DNA from: WHSW01 sp036794585
Lineage (GTDB): Bacteria; Actinomycetota; Thermoleophilia; Solirubrobacterales; 70-9
Assembly (NCBI GenBank): GCA_036794585.1
Contig: DAIRGH010000039.1
Span: 1-24,277, forward strand
Reading direction: 5' to 3'
DNA: 24,277 nucleotides
In this document: positions 21,388-24,277 of the stretch, piece by piece
Layout: each line of letters begins with the position of its first letter
How positions within the stretch are numbered: position 1 is the first letter of the stretch
Position numbers and translations under genes: made by a program
The notes under the pieces: generated by a model
What the model saw: the letters and a program-made list of their open reading frames with translations, nothing else
Database searches by the model: none
Told to the model about the DNA's origin: nothing

Positions 21388-22446
21388 GTGAGCACCGCCT
21401 ACGACCGCCTCGCCGAGCTGCCGATCTCGATCGCCGAGTACGAACTCACCGGCCACGACCGAGAGTTCGGAGACTTCACGCGGCCCTCGACGGTCATCCA
21501 CCTGCGCGGCGACGGCGAGGAGGGCATCGGCGAGGACGTCGTCTACACCGTCCTCGACCACATCGCCCACCGCGACGCGGGGCCGATGCTCGACCTCACC
21601 GGGCCGTCGACGCTGGGCGAGTTCTGCGAGCTCGCCGGCGAGCTCGACCTGTTTCCGGGGGCCCCGCCGGAGATGGAGGCATCGCGGCACTACCGCCGCT
21701 GGGCCTATGAGTCCGCAGCGCTCGACCTGGCGCTGCGCCAGAACGGCCTCGCGCTCTGGGAGGTGGTCGAGCGCGACCCGTCGCCGCTGCGCTTCGTCTG
21801 CTCGACCCGGCTCGGCAGCTCCGGCGCGCCGTCCACCACCGAGCCGATCGCCAAGCGACTGGACAAGTACCCCGAGCTCGAGTTCAAGCTCGACCCCGAG
21901 AACGACTGGGACCAGGAGCTGATCGACGAGATCGCCTCGCTGGCGCCGGTGCGGGTGCTCGACCTGAAGGGCCACTACCGCGGCACGCCGGTCGACGTCG
22001 AGACCGATCCCGAGCTCTACGGGGCGGTGGCCGAGACCTTCCCCGACGCCTATCTCGAGGACCCCGACATCAACGACTCGACGCGGGAGGTGCTCGAACC
22101 ACACTCCGACCGGGTCACGTGGGACGCACCGCTGCACTCGCTCGCCGACGTCAAGGAGATGGCGCGCAAGGCGATCAACTCCAAGCCGTCGCGGTTCGGC
22201 TCGCTGCGCGACCTGCTGGACATCTATGAGCACTGCGAGCGCGAGGGCATCGCGATCTACGGCGGCGGCCAGGGTGAGCTTCAATGCGGGCGCGGTCAGA
22301 TCCAGTACCTCGCCTCGCTGTTTCATCCCGACACGCCCAACGACGTCGCGCCCTCCGGCTACAACGACCCCGCGGTGCCGCCGGGGATGCCGACCAGCCC
22401 GATGGACCCGGCTCAGAGCGAGACCGGGTTTCGCTGGGCCGAGTAA
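21388..22446 (+). CDS. Enolase-superfamily enzyme (muconate/OSBS-like)
   Basis: This 352-aa protein has an N-terminal capping domain and a TIM barrel. Likely metal ligands are D192 (VLDLKGHY), E224 (YLEDPD) and D246 (VTWDAPLH). Likely acid/base lysines are K167 (EFKLD) and K266 (INSKPSRFG). It ends with the barrel strand IAIYGGGQGELQCGRGQIQYLASLFHP. Enolase-superfamily enzymes abstract a proton alpha to a carboxylate (racemases, dehydratases, OSBS, dipeptide epimerases). The motif spacing differs from the classic KxK...D...E...D...H lines, so the reaction is not assigned. The GTG start follows a leaderless -10 box, and a hairpin terminator follows the stop. Confidence 0.82.
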   Translation: MSTAYDRLAELPISIAEYELTGHDREFGDFTRPSTVIHLRGDGEEGIGEDVVYTVLDHIAHRDAGPMLDLTGPSTLGEFCELAGELDLFPGAPPEMEASRHYRRWAYESAALDLALRQNGLALWEVVERDPSPLRFVCSTRLGSSGAPSTTEPIAKRLDKYPELEFKLDPENDWDQELIDEIASLAPVRVLDLKGHYRGTPVDVETDPELYGAVAETFPDAYLEDPDINDSTREVLEPHSDRVTWDAPLHSLADVKEMARKAINSKPSRFGSLRDLLDIYEHCEREGIAIYGGGQGELQCGRGQIQYLASLFHPDTPNDVAPSGYNDPAVPPGMPTSPMDPAQSETGFRWAE

Positions 22447-22447
22447 G

Positions 22448-22470
22448 GGCCGCGACTGACTGACGCGGCC
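22448..22470 (+). terminator. Hairpin after the enolase-superfamily gene
   Basis: GGCCGCG (22448-22454) and CGCGGCC (22464-22470) form a perfect 7-bp GC stem with the 9-base loop ACTGACTGA, two bases after the stop. There is no U-tract, as is common for terminators in high-GC actinobacteria. Confidence 0.55.
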
Positions 22471-22501
22471 GCCGCCGTCGCCGATTATGCTTCGCGCGAA
22501 T

Positions 22502-22521
22502 CCGGTGCTGGGGAGCACCGG
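22502..22521 (+). promoter_or_regulatory. Leader hairpin before the copper protein gene
   Basis: CCGGTGCT (22502-22509), GGGG, AGCACCGG (22514-22521) is a perfect 8-bp stem. It is followed by GGAGGA (22530-22535), which would be the ribosome site. A TATGCT -10 box at 22486-22491 would start transcription just before the hairpin. This could be a 5' stabilising hairpin or a regulatory leader; no known riboswitch class is recognised. Confidence 0.4.
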
Positions 22522-22550
22522 GGGTTAGCGGAGGAAACGAAAAGATCGGG

Positions 22551-24176
22551 TTGAGGCGTTCGAAGCTGATCATGGCGGCCGCCGTGGCCGCCGCGGTACT
22601 CGCCTGCGGTCTCGGCAGCGCCGGGGCGCTCGCAGACGATCCCAACATCGACCCGATGGAGCCGATCGTCGACCGCAGCGACGCCTACGTCCCCAAGCCG
22701 CCGGGAACCGAGGAGAACCTCAAGTTCTTCTACGGGCCCTACGTGGTGCCCGCGGGCTGGGATGCGAATCGCGTCGACCTCCACCTGCCGATCGCCAACG
22801 GGCTCGTGACCGAGATCGAGCCTGGCATGCGCCGCGCCACCGACGGCACCGAGCCCTCCCACCAGGAGGGCCACATCCATCACGCGCACTGGTTCAGCTT
22901 CAAGCCCGGAAGCGAGAACGACAACTACACATATGGCCTCAGCGACTGGATGTTCGGCAACGGCGACGAGGAAACCAAGGCCGACTTCTCCAAGCGCAGC
23001 AAGGCACAGCCGAAGGGTCCGGTCTACGGCGGTTACATCGGCCCGACCGAGCCGCAGCCGCTGATCTACATGCTGCACAACAAGACGTCGCAGACGCAGG
23101 TCGTCTACATCATGCTCGAGGTCACCTTCATCCACGGAACCCTCGAGCAGCTCGAGGCGGCGACCGGGCGTCCCCACCACGAGGTCACCGGGATCCTCTT
23201 CGGTCGCACGTACGACGTGCCGCGCGATCCGAAGAGCAAGGACGGGACCTTCGAGACCCCCGAGGACGACAAGCGCGGCGTGATCGAGTGGACCTCGACG
23301 GTGGACGGGACGATCATCGGCACCGGCAGTCACCTGCACCCTGGAGGCCTGCGGGTGATCACCGAGAACTACGGGTCCGAGGAGCGACCCTGCCCGGACA
23401 CCAGAGGCGGCTACGGCGGCACCGTGCTGCTCAGGTCCGACGCGCTCTGGCGCCACGACGTTCCGTTCAGCGAGGACTTTCAGATGGAGGTCACCCACCC
23501 GGCCTTCCGGGCCCCGATCCGAGAGGGCGACAGGATCCGGATCAGCGGCATGTACGAGAACAGGAAGCACGGCTGGTATGACGTCATGACCCACCAGGGC
23601 ATCTACATCGACGAGAGCCAGCCGCCGAAGGGGCGCTGCGAGCCCTACCTGGTCGGAAAGGCCGCGCGGCTGACGGGCAAGCAGCGGATCAATCCGACCG
23701 CCGGGTTCCCGAACCGCTCCTGGGGTCACCACCCGACCGACAAGTTCTGCGGCAAGCGCTTCGGGGCGCCGGCGTGCGAGCGCCCGCTCGATGAGCAGCC
23801 GCCCGGGATCCAGACCAACCAGGTGACGATTGCCGACTTCCTCTACCGGCCCGGTGATCGGGCGCTCGCGGGCGAGGAGGGGGCGCCGCCCCGGGTTCCA
23901 CAGGGAACGCCGTTGCGGTTCGTCAACGCCGACCAGGCGGCGAACATCCGCCACTCGGTGACCACCTGCCGCTGGCCCTGCAACGGGCCGTACGTCGCCA
24001 ACTACCCGCTCGGCGACGGCGTCTGGGACTCGGGCACGCTCGGCTACGACGTGATCGACGGCGGCAGCCCGAATCCGGTCGCCGAGACGCCCGCCGATCT
24101 CGCGGTCGGCAAGTACGCCTACTTCTGCCGCATCCACCCCTGGATGCGAGGCGCCTTCGAGGTAGTCCCGAAGTGA
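22551..24176 (+). CDS. Secreted His-rich protein with C-terminal amicyanin-like copper domain
   Basis: This 541-aa protein has a signal peptide (basic RRSK, then Ala-rich, cleavage near GALA, residue 28). The large N-terminal part carries metal-type histidine motifs: H104, H108, H110, H111, H113 in a HQEGHIHHAH stretch, and H261/H263 in GSHLHPGG. These resemble SURNod19 and copper-monooxygenase-like folds. The C-terminal domain (about 425-541) is a cupredoxin with type-1 copper ligands H468 (IRHSV), C526, H529 and M532 (FCRIHPWMRG), matching the amicyanin C-x2-H-x2-M spacing. It may be an extracellular copper redox enzyme with a built-in electron carrier. The TTG at 22551 gives the normal signal peptide but is 15 bases from GGAGGA; ATG 22572 or a rare ATC at 22545 (spacing 9) are alternatives. 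Confidence 0.85.
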   Translation: MRRSKLIMAAAVAAAVLACGLGSAGALADDPNIDPMEPIVDRSDAYVPKPPGTEENLKFFYGPYVVPAGWDANRVDLHLPIANGLVTEIEPGMRRATDGTEPSHQEGHIHHAHWFSFKPGSENDNYTYGLSDWMFGNGDEETKADFSKRSKAQPKGPVYGGYIGPTEPQPLIYMLHNKTSQTQVVYIMLEVTFIHGTLEQLEAATGRPHHEVTGILFGRTYDVPRDPKSKDGTFETPEDDKRGVIEWTSTVDGTIIGTGSHLHPGGLRVITENYGSEERPCPDTRGGYGGTVLLRSDALWRHDVPFSEDFQMEVTHPAFRAPIREGDRIRISGMYENRKHGWYDVMTHQGIYIDESQPPKGRCEPYLVGKAARLTGKQRINPTAGFPNRSWGHHPTDKFCGKRFGAPACERPLDEQPPGIQTNQVTIADFLYRPGDRALAGEEGAPPRVPQGTPLRFVNADQAANIRHSVTTCRWPCNGPYVANYPLGDGVWDSGTLGYDVIDGGSPNPVAETPADLAVGKYAYFCRIHPWMRGAFEVVPK

Positions 24177-24277
24177 CCGCGCGGCTCGCCGCGGTGGCCG
24201 CGGTGGCGGCCATGCTCGTCGTGCCCGCTCAGGCGGCCGCCGACCAGCGGGTGATCGCGGCGCCGTTCTCGTCCGGC
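24173..24277 (+). CDS. Secreted protein, N-terminal part (runs off window)
   Basis: GTG 24173 overlaps the stop of the copper protein (GTGA), so it is in the same operon. The 35 visible codons encode a signal peptide: TARL, an Ala/Val-rich core, cleavage near AQAAA. A short Asp-Gln-Arg start of a mature chain follows. The family cannot be judged. Given the coupling, it is probably another exported partner, perhaps also copper- or redox-linked. Confidence 0.7.
   Translation, partial: MTARLAAVAAVAAMLVVPAQAAADQRVIAAPFSSG

Noticed and set aside
22519..22545. Second c-di-AMP riboswitch before the copper protein
   Set aside because: GGGGG-TT-AGCGGAGGAAAC looks like the first box of the real riboswitch at 18141, but the GAATC, GTAG and AGCTAAC boxes and the closing stem are absent.
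1..24277. Mobile elements, CRISPR arrays, tRNA or rRNA genes, or a defence island
   Set aside because: No transposase, integrase, spaced direct-repeat array, cloverleaf or recognised defence gene was seen on either strand.

Overview
The window reads as chromosomal DNA of a high-GC Gram-positive actinobacterium. Base composition, third-position G/C bias, many GTG starts, frequent leaderless promoters, an F420/FMN luciferase-like oxidoreductase, lipoproteins and several fatty-acid enzymes all fit. The overall flavour resembles Thermoleophilia/Solirubrobacterales, but this is an impression from gene content, not a search. I see no rRNA, tRNA, CRISPR array, insertion sequence or phage gene. Coding density is high, and every gap is under 300 bases.

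Layout. 1-1625 (minus): the end of a single-pass membrane protein gene and a secreted coiled-coil M23 peptidase, separated by an AT-rich spot and a 53-nt structured repeat. 1734-3068 (minus): acyl-CoA dehydrogenase. 3210-5526 (plus): a three-gene overlapping operon (cell-wall-binding-repeat protein, 77-aa protein, methyltransferase) that ends in the second copy of the structured repeat. 5581-8254 (minus): a thiolase, lipoprotein and luciferase-like oxidoreductase operon with overlapping stop/start codons. It is divergent from 3-hydroxyacyl-CoA dehydrogenase (8360-9187). The thiolase and the acyl-CoA dehydrogenase share a nearly identical palindromic operator, so a beta-oxidation regulon is likely. 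9195-10859 (minus): a small unknown protein and a CNNM/CBS membrane protein. 10961-13278 (minus): a GMC oxidoreductase coupled to a Tat-signal partner, divergent from a secreted unknown protein (13331-14359).

14378-18045 (plus): a PLP-dependent Orn/Lys/Arg decarboxylase, an amidinotransferase/deiminase-fold enzyme and an M20 carbamoylase-type hydrolase. Together these could turn arginine into putrescine by an unusual enzyme set. 18104-18843: a cyclic-di-AMP (ydaO-type) riboswitch and the CAP-domain secreted protein it controls. 18913-22446: a flavodoxin-fold reductase, an APC permease, a coupled 21-codon ORF and an enolase-superfamily enzyme. 22551-24277: a secreted histidine-rich protein ending in an amicyanin-like copper domain, coupled to the start of another secreted protein.

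The strongest candidates for something undescribed are: (i) the two-copy 53-nt element immediately after stop codons, whose seven differences are two compensatory base-pair swaps plus three loop changes; (ii) the decarboxylase/deiminase/carbamoylase gene set; (iii) the copper fusion protein; and (iv) the shared beta-oxidation operator. Six genes also start with GTG 7-9 nt after a TANNNT box, indicating leaderless transcripts.
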